Program-made: the position numbers and the translations under genes | Part shown: piece after piece, positions 52,107 through 62,535 of the stretch | Layout: the number at the start of each line of letters is the position of its first letter | Numbering within the stretch: the stretch's first letter is position 1 | Source of the DNA: SKKY01 sp965228015 | Lineage (GTDB): Bacteria; Bacillota; Peptococcia; Peptococcales; SKKY01 | Assembly: GCA_965228015.1 (NCBI GenBank) | Contig: OZ245787.1 | Span: 1,240,001 to 1,304,000 of the forward strand | Reading direction: 5' to 3' | DNA: 64,000 nt | The notes under the pieces: generated by a model | What the model saw: the letters and a program-made list of their open reading frames with translations, nothing else | Databases searched by the model: none | What the model was told of the DNA's origin: nothing

Positions 52107-52234
52107 TTATTTTTTAGTAGTTTATACGTCCAAAAGGCGAACTTTTCTTTTCCAGATAAAAACTGACAAAAAAATTTATCTTCCTTAAATAGTTTATGTA
52201 GTAAATCTTTTTCCTCTCTTGTTATAGAATCCAA
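52107..52234 (-). CDS. Small uncharacterised protein (about 42 residues), frame uncertain
   Basis: Reads MDSITREEKDLLHKLFKED then a Phe-rich stretch ending near YKLLKK. As sequenced the frame runs on through the terminator into the insertion sequence for 80 codons; adding one base to the T6 run at 52110-52115 places a stop directly before the terminator, which looks far more natural. A GGAGGTG site precedes the ATG. Family not recognised. Confidence 0.45.
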
Positions 52235-52288
52235 AAATACACCTCCAGAAAAATTTTACTATCACAATTCTAACATAAGAAAATATTT

Positions 52289-52850
52289 CTACAATATTCC
52301 TGACTGGATAATACGTCCCAAAAATTCGTTCCCTTCTTCGTTCAAATGAATACCATCCAGAAAAAGTTTTTTCTTTCCGGATAAGAAAGGCTTATAAATT
52401 TTTCAAAAACATTAATGAAATTATTGGGAAAATCTTTTTTAACCTATTAGATAAATCTTCAAAGCTTTTATTAAATTGATTATAATCAGGATATGAATCC
52501 CAGGATATCTCAGCCATTTCAGGGATGGAAGGAGGAGGGGAAATTAGGATTGTGTCTATATCCTTCTCATTAATTTTTTCTTTAATTTTTCTAATCCCCA
52601 AATACACTTCCTCAAGGCTCTTGCCCATCATTAAGTCATTACTACCTGCCATAAATAAACAAACATCTCCCCCGGATTCCAAAACATCTCTCGCAAGACG
52701 AATTTGCATTCCAAGAAGGCTGTCCCCATTACTTCCTCTATTTATTATTCTTATATCCATATTTTCTTTTAATCTTTGATGCCAGACTTTTCCAACAGGA
52801 ACTCCGTAACCATAAGTCAAGCTATCACCAAAATAGACAAAAGTTTTCAT
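52289..52850 (-). pseudogene. SGNH/GDSL-type hydrolase, two frameshifts near C-terminus
   Basis: Esterase/lipase family of about 187 residues if repaired. Block I FGDSLTYGYG (nucleophile Ser), block II Gly in RGSNGDSLLGM, block III AGSNDLM, block V DGIHLNEEG with catalytic Asp and His. The last block lies after two shifts: the T6 run at 52435-52440 and the T6 run at 52367-52372 each need one base, giving a normal end RIIQSGIL. As sequenced the ORF stops at 52392 before the catalytic Asp-His. Substrate unknown. Confidence 0.82.
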
Positions 52851-52939
52851 CGAACCTCTTTTCTTTCAGCAAATTAATCATATAATGTATAATGATAACT
52901 AGTGAATATTAAAAAAGCAAAGGATTTGAAGAATAAGTT

Positions 52940-53833
52940 ATGATTAATTTAAAATTAATATACAATCCCTCTGCAGGAATGCAGACCCAACAGGAAAAAG
53001 CATTTTTAATAGCCAGAAAACTTACAGAGTCCGGGGATTTCAGAGTGTCGATCTTTGCAACAAAGAAAAAAAATGATGCTTATATTGAAGCAAAAAAAGC
53101 CTGCGAGGAAGGTTTCGATATTATTCTTGCCTGTGGCGGTGATGGAACGGTTAACGAAGTGACCAACGGTATAATGGAATCCGAACACAAAAGTAAACTT
53201 GCCATTCTGGCAGCTGGAAGCGTAAACGACTTCTCAGAATATTTGAATCTTCCTTCTGATGTAACAAAATACACAGAAATGCTCATAAAAGGAAATACGA
53301 TATCAGCAGATGTTGGCAAAGCTAACGAAAAGTATTTTATTAATGTAGCAGCAGGGGGAGCTTTTACCAATATTGCCCATGAAGTACCCGTAGATACTAA
53401 AACAATTCTGGGAAAGTTTGCATATTATCTTCAAGGAGCCATTGAACTGCCTTATCAGTTGGATAAACAATTTCCGGTAACTATTAAAATTGATGAGGAA
53501 GATTCCTTTAATGCAGATATTTTTTTATTCCTTATCACAAACAGTCCTAGTGTTGGAGGTTTCAAAAAACTAGTTCCCGAGGCAAGTATAACTGATAGTA
53601 TGCTGGATCTTCTTTTAATCAAAAAAACCGCAAAAAAAGAACTTGTAGAAATATTTTCAAAAATAATTACAGGACAGCATATTAAACATCCTGGAGTACT
53701 TTATAAAAAAGCTTCGAAAATATCACTTACAAGTTCTGTTGATAATTTGATTTTGGATATTGATGGGGAGCAAGGAGAAAAGCCCCCGGTTTTATTTCAA
53801 ATCATTCCTGGAGGAATTGAAATTATTGTGTGA
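52940..53833 (+). CDS. Diacylglycerol/lipid kinase (YegS/DgkB family)
   Basis: 297 residues with the DAGK catalytic domain: nucleotide loop ACGGDGTVNEVTNGIM near residue 60, AAGSVNDFSEYLNLP, then the C-terminal beta-sandwich with KKLVPEASITDSMLDLLLI and DIDGEQGE. Such kinases recycle diacylglycerol to phosphatidate at the membrane. It is one of few plus-strand genes, divergent from the SGNH hydrolase. Two TATAAT boxes (52881 and 52888) lie upstream. Its end overlaps the end of the convergent ABC gene by 11 bases. Confidence 0.9.
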   Translation: MINLKLIYNPSAGMQTQQEKAFLIARKLTESGDFRVSIFATKKKNDAYIEAKKACEEGFDIILACGGDGTVNEVTNGIMESEHKSKLAILAAGSVNDFSEYLNLPSDVTKYTEMLIKGNTISADVGKANEKYFINVAAGGAFTNIAHEVPVDTKTILGKFAYYLQGAIELPYQLDKQFPVTIKIDEEDSFNADIFLFLITNSPSVGGFKKLVPEASITDSMLDLLLIKKTAKKELVEIFSKIITGQHIKHPGVLYKKASKISLTSSVDNLILDIDGEQGEKPPVLFQIIPGGIEIIV

Positions 53834-55674
53834 ACTGACTTCTGTATAAATCATAATATAAACCCTTCAAATCAAGGAGCTCATTATGAGTTCCTTTTTC
53901 TATTATTTGACCTTCATCCATAAGGATAATTAAATCGGCTTCTTTAATAGTAGAAATTCTGTGAGCTATAATAAAATTTGTCCGTCCCTTCATTGACCTT
54001 TGTGTTGCTTTTTGAATTAATTTTTCCGTTCTTGTGTCAACATTACTGGTTGCTTCGTCAAGAATCAAAATTGAAGGATTTGAAATAAAAGCTCTGGCAA
54101 TAGTAATCAATTGTTTTTGTCCTCTGGAAATATTTGTTCCATCTTCATTTATCTCTGTCATATATCTTTCGGGAAGACAATTTACGAAGGAATCTAAATT
54201 CGCCATCTTACCTGCTTGGTACACTTCCTCTTCGGTAGCATTAAGATTCCCATAATGTATATTCTCAAAAATATTTCCTTTAAATAACCAGGTATCTTGA
54301 AGCACCATGCCAAAAATGTTTCTTATATCTTTTCTTTTAATATCTTTTATATCTGTATTATCAATAAGAATATTCCCTTTATTAATTTCATAAAACTTCA
54401 TTAATAAATTTACTATCGTTGTTTTGCCAGATCCGGTAGCGCCAACAATTGCTACTGTCTGACCTTCTTCAACATTTAGACTAAAATCTTTTATTACATA
54501 ATTCTCTTCATCATATGCAAAATACACCTTTCTAAATTCAATTTTACCTTTACATTTTTTACAAGGTTCTTTTTTGTTTTTTTCTTCTTCCTCTTCATTT
54601 TCGTCAAGAAATTCGAATATTCTCTCACTTGAAGCAAGAGTTGACTGAACAATATTTGAAATGCTTGCTGCTTGAATAATAGGATGACTTAATTGATGGG
54701 TATATTGAATAATTGCCTGAACATCACCAATAGCAATCTGTCCTTGAGAGATTCTCACAGCTCCAAGTACTGCAACAAATACATAGCCTAGGTTATTAAT
54801 GAATCCCATTAGAGGCATTATTATTCCTGAAAGAAACTGAACTCTCCACCCTGACTCATATAATTCTTCATTAAGGTCGTCAAATTTTTCTTGAGATTTA
54901 TTTTCATATTGAAAAACTTTAATTATTTTATGCCCGGTATACATTTCTTCAATATGTCCATTAAGATCACCAAGGGAATTTTGCTGTTGTTTATAATATT
55001 TCTGGGATCTGGTAACAATAAACCTAGTGCCCCATATGCTTAAAGGAATGGTAACAAAAGCTGCCAGAGACAATAAAGGACTTATAATAAGCATCATAGT
55101 TAAGACTCCAACTATAGACACAATTGAGGTAACAAACTGAGATAAACTTTGCTGAAGAGTATTTCCTATATTATCAACATCATTTACAACTCTGCTTAAG
55201 ATTTCTCCCTGAGAGTTTTTGTCATAAAAGCTAACAGGAAGATGACTTAACTTTTCACTCATTTCTTCCCTGATTTTATAAACAATTTTTTGTGATAGTC
55301 CAGCAAGAGTAAACTGCATAATATAAGTAAACAAAGAGCTGAAAAGATATATTGCAATTAATATCAATACAATATTTCCAACATAGCTAAAATCTATTCC
55401 TCCACCTTCAACTCCAGCTTTTGCTTTAAGAAATCCATCAAATATCTTTGTTGTAGCAAGACCCATTATTTTGGGACTGATTATTGTAAAAACTGTACTT
55501 AATACCGCCAGAAAAAACTGTTATCAGCGTCAGGTTGTGAGGTTTAATATAATTCAGTAATCTTTTACCCGTACTTTTAAAATCCTTTGGTTTTTCTCCG
55601 GTTCCTCTTAAATAACCCGGGCCTCTTCCAATGTTTTTATCAGGAAAGTTTGAACTCTCTTTTTTATTACTCAT
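53823..55674 (-). pseudogene. ABC exporter half-transporter, second subunit, one frameshift
   Basis: If repaired, about 616 residues: hydrophilic N-terminus, six-TM type 1 exporter domain (IMGLATTKIF, SRVVNDVDNIGNTLQQ) and an ATPase with Walker A GATGSGKTT, signature NISRGQKQLIT, Walker B ILILDEATSNVD. The T6/A6 run at 55512-55517 lacks one base between residues 58 and 70. A CKKC pair sits in the linker between membrane and ATPase domains (KEPCKKCKGK). Its start overlaps the first subunit stop (ATGA), so the two form a heterodimeric multidrug/lipid exporter of the LmrCD/YheIH type. Confidence 0.88.
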
Positions 55675-57391
55675 GATAATTCCTCCTCTGCCAGTTGAGA
55701 AGAAACTATTTCTTTGTAAATCTCATTATCTTGCAACAATTCTTTATGAGTACCTACACCTTTAATTTCACCATTATTCAGTAAAATTATTTTTTCAGCA
55801 TCCATTATTGTTGTAACTCTCTGAGCAACAATTATAACAATAGCATCATTAACTAGTTTTTGGATTTCTTTCCTAATAAGTGCATCTGTTTTATAGTCTA
55901 AAGTGGAAAAACTGTCGTCGAATATATATAATTCCGGATTTCCAGCTAAAGCTCTTCCAATATTAAACCCCTGTTTTTGTCCTCCTGAAAGATTTTTACC
56001 CCTTTGGTAGATTTCGCCTTCTATACCTTCAGGCAATTTCGAAATATAGTCTCCAAGCTGAACTTTAGAAAATATTTCCATCAAATCAGAGTTCCCTATA
56101 TTTTCTTTGCCAAATCTTATATTGTTAGCGGCTGTTCCACTCATAACAAAACTCTCTTGAGGAACATAGCCTATTCTACTTCTTAAGGAATTTTGATTTA
56201 TTTTTTTAATCTATCCCATTTATTCTTATAATTCCATCATTTACGTCATAGAATCTGGGTATTAGATTTACCAAAGTTGATTTTCCAGAACCAGTACCAC
56301 CAATAATACCAATTTTTGTCCTTTTCTAATTTCAAAATTTATATTTCTTAAAACAGGATCCAATTCTTTAAAGTATCCAAACGATACATTATCGAACTCA
56401 ACAGAATCAATTTTATCTATAATTACCCCTTTGTTATCCTCAACAATTCCTGGTTCTGTAGACAAAACTTCGTTTATTCTGTTGCTTGAAACCTCTGCCC
56501 TTGGATACATTATAAAAAGCATTGTCATCATAATAAAAGAAAATAAAATCAGAGAGGCATATTGAATAAAAGCAAGAAGATTACCAACAAGTAAATGACC
56601 GCCTTCAATTCTCCATGCCCCAAACCATAAAATAGCCACTGCTGAGAAATTCATAAGTAACATCATTCCAGGCATCATTACTGCCATAATTCTGTTAATT
56701 TTTATTGCTGTATCTGTAAGATCACGATTGTTTATATTATATTTATTCATCTGATCTTCTTCTCTGTTAAAAGCTCTTAATACTCTAATTCCAATCAGGC
56801 GTTCTCTTAACAGCAGTTTAAATTATCTAGTTTTTCTTGAAGCTTTTTATAAAGTTTACTAGTTTTGGATGTGATTATAATAATCATTACAATTAATATA
56901 GCTACAACTACTGCTAATATCATTGATAAAGAGGGATCCATTGATAATGTAAGAATTATTCCTCCGATTGCCATAATCGGGGCTCTGACAAACATTCTTA
57001 ATGCAGAGATTAAAAAGTTTTGGACCTGAATGACATCATTTGTAGTTCTTATAATTAATGATGCTGTTCCAATATCATCTACTTCCTTTAACGAAAAATC
57101 AGACACCTTTTGGAAGATGTCTTCTCTCAAACTTTTGGAAAAACCCAAACCTATTTTTGCAGAGCAATATGAAGATATTATTGTTCCGATACCCCCCAAA
57201 GCTGCTATTCCCAGCATTATTAACCCTCTGCTGAATATATACTGTAAATCTCCCTGAACAACACCTTTATCTATAATCGTCGCAAGGTAAATTGGCAATA
57301 AAAGATCTGCGCCAGTTTGTATAAACAAAAAAATAACAACCATAAGGGTCATATATTTATATTCTTTAAGCCTTAAAATTATATTTTTCAT
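55671..57391 (-). pseudogene. ABC exporter half-transporter, first subunit, three frameshifts
   Basis: If repaired, about 574 residues with a six-TM domain (MKNIILRLKEYKYMTLMVV, IIRTTNDVIQVQNFL) and ATPase; Walker A IIGGTGSGKST, signature NLSGGQKQGFNIG, Walker B LYIFDDSFSTLDYKTD. The Asp in place of Glu after Walker B and this divergent site are common in one half of heterodimeric exporters. Shifts: near 56817-56819 (short T run); T5 at 56313-56317, inside the Walker A approach; and about 56204-56213 (two bases short). Adjacent sequence is normal once restored. Confidence 0.85.
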
Positions 57392-57406
57392 CTTAAAGTC
57401 TCCTGT

Positions 57407-58278
57407 TTAAAACAAATTTGATATTTTTACATCTGTTGCTAAAAAAACTCCCGTAATAATTGTAATAAGGCCCGCAGTCATTCCAAAGGTAACAACTTCA
57501 TTTAAAAAAATTGCTCCCCACAAAACACCAAAGAATGGAATTAAAAAAATAACTGTTATTGCCTTCGTAGACCCAACATTTTCTATTAAATAAAAATAGA
57601 AAAAATAAGCAAGTGCTGTACAAAAAACAGAAAGTCCCACGATAGATAATATTACCTTTAAATCTATATATTTATTATTAAAGGGAATAAAGACTGTCGG
57701 TAAAACCACCAATGATGCCCCTAGTTGCTGGCCGATTGACATGGATAAAAAGTCGCTTCCCTGAAATCTCTTTTTTATATATACAATGCCAATTCCATAA
57801 AAAAAGATGCGGTTATAGATGCGCCTGCAGATAAGTAAATTATAATATCTTTGGACAGAGCACTCCAGCCCATGAGAATTATTACTCCGGTAAAACTTAT
57901 TATCATTCCAATAATCCGTTTCAAAGAAAACTCTTCTTTTAATACTAACCAAGCGATAATACCTCCAAAAACCGGTGATGTTGCATTAACTATTGAAGCA
58001 ACAGAAGATGGCAAATTTAAAGATGCTACTGCAATGAAGGTAAAAGGGGTTTCAGCATTTACTGCTCCAAGGAAAAGGTATTCTTTCCACCTTTGCAAAA
58101 TATCCAGCTTTTTACCTTTTATCCAGGCATACAAAATTAATACGGATGCTGCAATAAAAACTCTTAACTCTATTGTAATAAAAGGGCCTAATGCAGGAGA
58201 TGCCATCCTGACAAAAAGAAAGGATGCTCCCCAAAGAGCCGCCAAAATAAATAAATATGATAATTCTTTTAGTCTCAT
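57407..58278 (-). pseudogene. DMT-superfamily (EamA) transporter, one frameshift
   Basis: If repaired, about 290 residues with ten hydrophobic segments as two EamA repeats: LAALWGASFLFVRMASP in the first and AITVIFLIPFFGVLWGAIFL in the second. Substrate of the EamA family cannot be told. The A7 run at 57799-57805 lacks one base; adding it joins ASFFYGIGIVYIKKRF. It follows the ZIP gene with an apparent ATGA overlap, and precedes the ABC pair by 15 bases. Confidence 0.84.
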
Positions 58279-58525
58279 AAATAAAAGTCATTATAATAGT
58301 CAAAATTATTCCAACCAGAAAGCTCATAGTCGCTTGTTTTTTATATCCATGGCTATGGCTTTCCGGAAGCAGCTCATGGGAAACCACGTAAGGCATTGCT
58401 CCCGCGGCAAAACCAATTAAAGAATCTTTCCATTTATGGGAAATATTTTTTATAAATATTAAAGGTAATGCACCTGCCCCAGTTAATAAGCCTGCTATTA
58501 AACTATAACCTAATGCTTCCAGCAT
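58275..58525 (-). pseudogene. ZIP-family metal transporter with internal deletion
   Basis: The product keeps only the ends of a ZIP permease: residues 1-44 match the N-terminus through the TM2 motif (LLTGAGALPLIFIKNIS, GFAAGAM), then the chain jumps to the C-terminal segment PYVVSHELLPESHSHGYKK and a final TM. The histidine-rich loop and metal-binding TM4/TM5 (HNIPEG/QNFPEG) are absent, so about 150 residues are missing and transport is lost. Both deletion edges lie at a FAAGAM-type repeat of ZIP proteins. A further missing base in the A4 run at 58285-58288 would end the frame in a TGA overlapping the DMT start. Confidence 0.7.
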
Positions 58526-58540
58526 ATTAAAACCTCCATA

Positions 58541-58576
58541 AAAAAAAGAAAGAGTACTATTATATAGTACTCTTTC
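58541..58576 (-). terminator. Terminator after the flagellar rod operon
   Basis: Perfect GAAAGAGTACTA / TAGTACTCTTTC stem (58548-58559 and 58565-58576) with T7 on the minus strand, 14 bases past the FlgJ-like gene. Confidence 0.9.
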
Positions 58577-58589
58577 TAAAGCTATATTT

Positions 58590-58931
58590 CTATTCTTTTT
58601 TCAGCTGTTTATAAAGCATCTCAGCAATCCCCATACCTTTGCTCCTGCTCATCATCTGAGAATATTCATCATTAAGCATGTCTTTAAAGGTTTTTTCTGC
58701 ACTTCCCTCAGCAAACATTGTGTTCTCGGTAAAAGATACATTATCTGCACTTTTTAAAATTTCTTTAATGAAAAAACTTTCCAGCATCTCACAAGCTTCC
58801 ATAAGTTTTTTGTCATTTTCAATTTTTTCATTAAGAATTTCAGAAAATTCCTTTTCAGTTTTTGTATCCTGAGTATTTTTGCTGGTAATCATATTGTTAT
58901 CAGAAATCAAGTTAACTCGGTTAATGTCCAT
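58590..58931 (-). CDS. Rod-binding protein, FlgJ N-terminal-like
   Basis: 113 residues with the FlgJ rod-binding pattern in the second half: CEMLESFFIKEILKSAD, then FKDMLNDEYSQMMSRSKGMGIAEMLYKQL. It lacks the muramidase domain of the gammaproteobacterial FlgJ, as do most Gram-positive versions. It caps or scaffolds rod assembly. Last gene of flgF-flgG-flgJ, four bases after flgG. Confidence 0.85.
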   Translation of the reverse strand: MDINRVNLISDNNMITSKNTQDTKTEKEFSEILNEKIENDKKLMEACEMLESFFIKEILKSADNVSFTENTMFAEGSAEKTFKDMLNDEYSQMMSRSKGMGIAEMLYKQLKKE

Positions 58932-58935
58932 TTAC

Positions 58936-59718
58936 CTACCTCTTAAGGTTATTTGTCATTTGAAGAATATCATCTGAAGTTTGAATCATTTTTGTACTAA
59001 TTTCATAGGCTCGTTGAGAAGTAATCATTTTAATCATTTCATCAACAACCTGAACATTTGATCTTTCTAAAAATCTTTGCCTTACTTTCCCAAATCCTTC
59101 TTCTCCCGCTTTACCATCAATAGGATCTCCAGAGGTTACGTTAGATATATATACACTGCCTCCCTTTTTCTCTAAACCTGAGAGATTAGGGAATGTTGTT
59201 AAGCCAAGTACTCCAACAGAAGTAAAATCAGCATTTCCAACTTCTTTTACAAAAACCTCACCAGTCTCAGTAACTTGCACATCTTCAAAAGGAGAAGGAA
59301 GCTCAATTTTAGCCCCGCTGCTATCTAATACCTTATATCCATCTGCAGTTACAAGTACATTATCTGCATTTAAATTAAAAGCACCATTTCTTGAATAGCC
59401 AACATCACCATTTGGCAACTGTACTCTGAAAAAGCCCATTCCATCTATTGCAAGAGAAAATGAATTTTCTACTTGCTCAAGTATGCCTTGAGAAAAATCA
59501 ACCATTGTTGAAGATAATCTGGCTCCTGTTCCAACTTCTATATTTACGGGTCTTTCTCTTGTCGCTACCTGCATTTTTTGATAAAGCATATCTTGAAATT
59601 CAATATTATTTTTTTTAAATCCTGTAGTATTAACATTAGATAAATTATTGGCAATTGTATCCAGCTGCATTTGCTGAATTTTCATTCCTGACCCGGCAAT
59701 ACTTAGAGCTCTGATCAT
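58936..59718 (-). CDS. flgG: Flagellar distal rod protein FlgG (FlhP type)
   Basis: About 260 residues, structural protein of the distal rod. N-terminal MIRALSIAGSGMKIQQMQLDT with TIANNLSNVNTTGFKK, then FYQ/GFFR core (DGMGFFRVQL) and C-terminal rod/hook helix VVDEMIKMITSQRAYEIS. The start at 59718 has a GGGGG site; an upstream in-frame start would add 14 unconserved residues. Paired with the similar gene upstream, as flhO-flhP in Bacillus. Confidence 0.93.
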   Translation of the reverse strand: MIRALSIAGSGMKIQQMQLDTIANNLSNVNTTGFKKNNIEFQDMLYQKMQVATRERPVNIEVGTGARLSSTMVDFSQGILEQVENSFSLAIDGMGFFRVQLPNGDVGYSRNGAFNLNADNVLVTADGYKVLDSSGAKIELPSPFEDVQVTETGEVFVKEVGNADFTSVGVLGLTTFPNLSGLEKKGGSVYISNVTSGDPIDGKAGEEGFGKVRQRFLERSNVQVVDEMIKMITSQRAYEISTKMIQTSDDILQMTNNLKR

Positions 59719-59746
59719 TTGTATACCCCCCTGAAATTTATATAAA

Positions 59747-60499
59747 TTATGCTCTTCCAACTTCTGTAATAGCTTTTTCTATCGTTGTATCAATTGTTTG
59801 AATCATTCTTTGACTAGATTCGTAAGATCTTGTTAAAGCTATAAACTTTGTCATAGTATCAATTACATTCGCATTTGATTGTTCTTTATAACTTTGAATT
59901 ACCCTTCCTCTTCTAAAATCAAAGGGTTGCGGTTCTTCTTCGGAAGGCAAAAATCTGTTTGATCCTATTTTTATTGGCTCATCCATATTAACAACCTTTA
60001 ATCTGTCAACAAATTCACCATCAAGATATGCAGAACCATCTGGTTCAATTGAGATAAAATTACCTTGAAGATTAATAGCTCCATTTTCTCCAGAAACAAT
60101 AAGACCATTATTATTTACCAGGTCTCCCTCAAAGTTAAGCTTAAATCCCCCATCCCTGGTAAAGTATTCCTGACCATCTTCATCAATAATTGTAAAATAG
60201 CCTTCACCATCAATAGCTAAATCCAGATCATTTTCTGTTGCAACTAAATCACCTTGCTCGTAGATAGTAAGAACATCATCTATCATTACACCGCGACTGA
60301 TTGAACCAATATTTTTTCTGCTGACCTGTGCATCTTTATAACTTATTTCATCAAGGAGAACATCTCTAAAGTTTTTAAAAACTGTTTGTTGTCTTTTATA
60401 ACCGGCAGTTTCAGCATTTACAAGGTTATTTGTTTCTATTTCTTGTTTTTGTAAAAGTGCTGTCAGGCCAGAGCCCACTGAATATAGTCCTCTAAGCAA
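59747..60499 (-). CDS. flgF: Flagellar proximal rod protein FlgF (FlhO type)
   Basis: 250 residues of the FlgE/F/G family: MLRGLYSVGSGLTALLQKQ, NNLVNAETAGYKRQ, DGEGYFTIIDEDGQEYFTRDG and C-terminal NVIDTMTKFIALTRSYESSQRMIQTI. Exported by the flagellar type III system. It lies 28 bases before flgG and begins the rod operon, downstream of a terminator. Being close to mreB/mbl is typical of Firmicutes. Confidence 0.92.
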   Translation of the reverse strand: MLRGLYSVGSGLTALLQKQEIETNNLVNAETAGYKRQQTVFKNFRDVLLDEISYKDAQVSRKNIGSISRGVMIDDVLTIYEQGDLVATENDLDLAIDGEGYFTIIDEDGQEYFTRDGGFKLNFEGDLVNNNGLIVSGENGAINLQGNFISIEPDGSAYLDGEFVDRLKVVNMDEPIKIGSNRFLPSEEEPQPFDFRRGRVIQSYKEQSNANVIDTMTKFIALTRSYESSQRMIQTIDTTIEKAITEVGRA

Positions 60500-60580
60500 T
60501 TTATATTCTCCTTTGTCAAATAAATTATTTTATGATACAAATTTTTTATCGTTTAATTTTTTAAATTCTTTAGGGAAAAT

Positions 60581-60615
60581 AAAATTAAGATCCGGAAAGT
60601 CCGGATCTTAATTTT
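60581..60615 (-). terminator. Terminator after the decarboxylase/carboxylase gene
   Basis: Perfect 16-base arms AAAATTAAGATCCGGA and complement around AAG/CTT, with T-rich end on the minus strand, 15 bases after the stop. Confidence 0.88.
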
Positions 60616-60629
60616 ACATGAATATTAAA

Positions 60630-62480
60630 CTACTCAATTACAGCTAACATATCTCCACTCTTTACGGAATCTCCTTCAGAAACAAGAATCTTCCCAATAG
60701 TTCCATCCATTTTAGCAGTAATCTCGTTTTCCATTTTCATTGATTCTACAATTAATATTACTTCTCCTTTTTTTATTACATTTCCAGGTTTTCTAAATAC
60801 CTTTGTTACTTTTCCTGGAAGGGGTGAAGTAATTGCTCCCTCTCCTGCTAACTCAGTGTCGCTTGAAGTAGATACTGGTGCATATATTCTTTTTTGAACT
60901 GGCTGAGGTCTTCCAGAAGAAACAGGAAGAATTCTTTTATCCCCTTTTTCGCTAAAAGTTAAATCAAGATTATTCCCATCTGTTACAGTAAGATTAATAT
61001 TAGAAATATTTCCGTTAAAATTAATTACAACTTTATTCCCCGGAGAACCAAACTCCATGGAACTTTTCTCATCTTGAATAACAGGCTCTTCCTTAACAGG
61101 CTCCGTTTTTTTCACTTCCTGAACAGACATGTCTTCTACTTTTACTTTACCTTCAAGAAAATCTTTTGCAACTTGAGGGAATATAATATACATTAGTAAT
61201 TCTTCTTGATTTTTTACAAGACTTCCAACCTCTTTTTTAGCAGCTTCCATCTCCGGAGCAATTAAATCTGCTGGTCTTTCTGTAATTACTTTCTCATCAC
61301 CAATTATTGACTTTCTAAAAGCTTCATCTATTTTTCCCGCCGGCTTACCATACTGACCTTTTAAATAGGATTTTACTTCATTCGTTATCATTTTATATCT
61401 TTCCCCAGAAAGAACATTAAGAACTGCCTGAGTACCAACAATCTGGCTGGAAGGAGTAACTAAAGGCGGCTGCCCAAGATCCTCTCTTACTCTAGGTACT
61501 TCCTGAAGAACTAATGGTAATTTGTCTTCAGCATTTTGTTCTCTTAATTGAGAAATGAAGTTTGAAAGCATTCCACCAGGAATTTGATATCTTAATATAT
61601 TAACATCTACGCCATCTTGATAAACATCATATTTCTTATACTTAGCTCTCATTGCTTTAAAATCTGCAGCTAAGGTGCTAATTTCATCCAGATTTATACC
61701 AGCATCAGCTCCAGCATCGTTTAATGCAGCGACCATTGTCTCTGTAGCAGGCTGACTTGTTCCAAGAGCCAAAGCTGAGTTTGCACAATCTATAATATCT
61801 GCCCCCGCTTCAACAGCTTTAAGATACATCATGCTTCCCATTCCACTGGTATAATGAGTATGCATTTGCACAGGAAGTCCGACTTTGTCCTTTAATGCAC
61901 TAACTAAGTCATAAGCAAAGTACGGAGTCATAACTCCGGCCATATCCTTAATACAAATTGAATCTGCACCCATTTCCTTTAACTTCTTAGAGATATCAAC
62001 ATAATACTTAAGATTATATAAAGACCCTGTAGTATAACTTATTGTACCCTGGGCATGTTTACCTTGTTTTTTTACTTCTTCAATAGACTTTCTCATATTT
62101 CTTACATCATTCAGAGCATCAAAAACTCTAAAAATATCAATACCATTCTTTGCTGCCTCTTCAATGAAAGCTTCAACCACATCATCAGCATAGTGTTTGT
62201 ATCCTACAAGATTCTGGCCTCTTAGAAGCATTTGCAGCTTTGTATTTTTAAATACTTTTCTTAATGTTCTAAGCCTTTCCCATGGGTTTTCATTTAAGAA
62301 ACGCATACAGGTATCAAAAGTTGCACCACCCCACACCTCAAGGGAGTAGAAACCCATCTTGTCCATTTTTTCTGCAACAGCAAGCATATCTTCTGTACGC
62401 ATTCTGGTAGCAAGAAGAGACTGATGTCCATCTCTCAAAGTTGTGTCCATAATACCTACTTTGCGATTTTTTAAATTCAT
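60630..62480 (-). CDS. Biotin-dependent oxaloacetate decarboxylase alpha / pyruvate carboxylase subunit B
   Basis: 616 residues: HMGL-like carboxyltransferase domain (MDTTLRDGHQSLLATRM, GIDIFRVFDALNDVRNM, MQMHTHYTSGMGSMMYLKA analogue PVQMHTHYTSGMG), PYC/OADA conserved domain (PGGMLSNFISQLRE), a Lys/Glu/Pro-rich linker, and a C-terminal biotinyl carrier with the biotinylated Lys in VESMKMENE. It could form a Na+-pumping decarboxylase (with beta/gamma, not seen here) or a two-subunit pyruvate carboxylase (with a PycA). Promoter -35 TTGTTG and -10 TATACT lie upstream. Confidence 0.9.
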   Translation of the reverse strand: MNLKNRKVGIMDTTLRDGHQSLLATRMRTEDMLAVAEKMDKMGFYSLEVWGGATFDTCMRFLNENPWERLRTLRKVFKNTKLQMLLRGQNLVGYKHYADDVVEAFIEEAAKNGIDIFRVFDALNDVRNMRKSIEEVKKQGKHAQGTISYTTGSLYNLKYYVDISKKLKEMGADSICIKDMAGVMTPYFAYDLVSALKDKVGLPVQMHTHYTSGMGSMMYLKAVEAGADIIDCANSALALGTSQPATETMVAALNDAGADAGINLDEISTLAADFKAMRAKYKKYDVYQDGVDVNILRYQIPGGMLSNFISQLREQNAEDKLPLVLQEVPRVREDLGQPPLVTPSSQIVGTQAVLNVLSGERYKMITNEVKSYLKGQYGKPAGKIDEAFRKSIIGDEKVITERPADLIAPEMEAAKKEVGSLVKNQEELLMYIIFPQVAKDFLEGKVKVEDMSVQEVKKTEPVKEEPVIQDEKSSMEFGSPGNKVVINFNGNISNINLTVTDGNNLDLTFSEKGDKRILPVSSGRPQPVQKRIYAPVSTSSDTELAGEGAITSPLPGKVTKVFRKPGNVIKKGEVILIVESMKMENEITAKMDGTIGKILVSEGDSVKSGDMLAVIE

Positions 62481-62535
62481 TTAATACACCTCTTTATTTT
62501 TCTAGGACAAGGCCTATTTTAACTTCTGATATCAA

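Noticed and set aside
51992..52234. 80-residue frame running from the small gene into the insertion sequence
   Set aside because: It reads through a terminator hairpin and the terminal repeat of the element; the part past 52107 is unlikely to be native.
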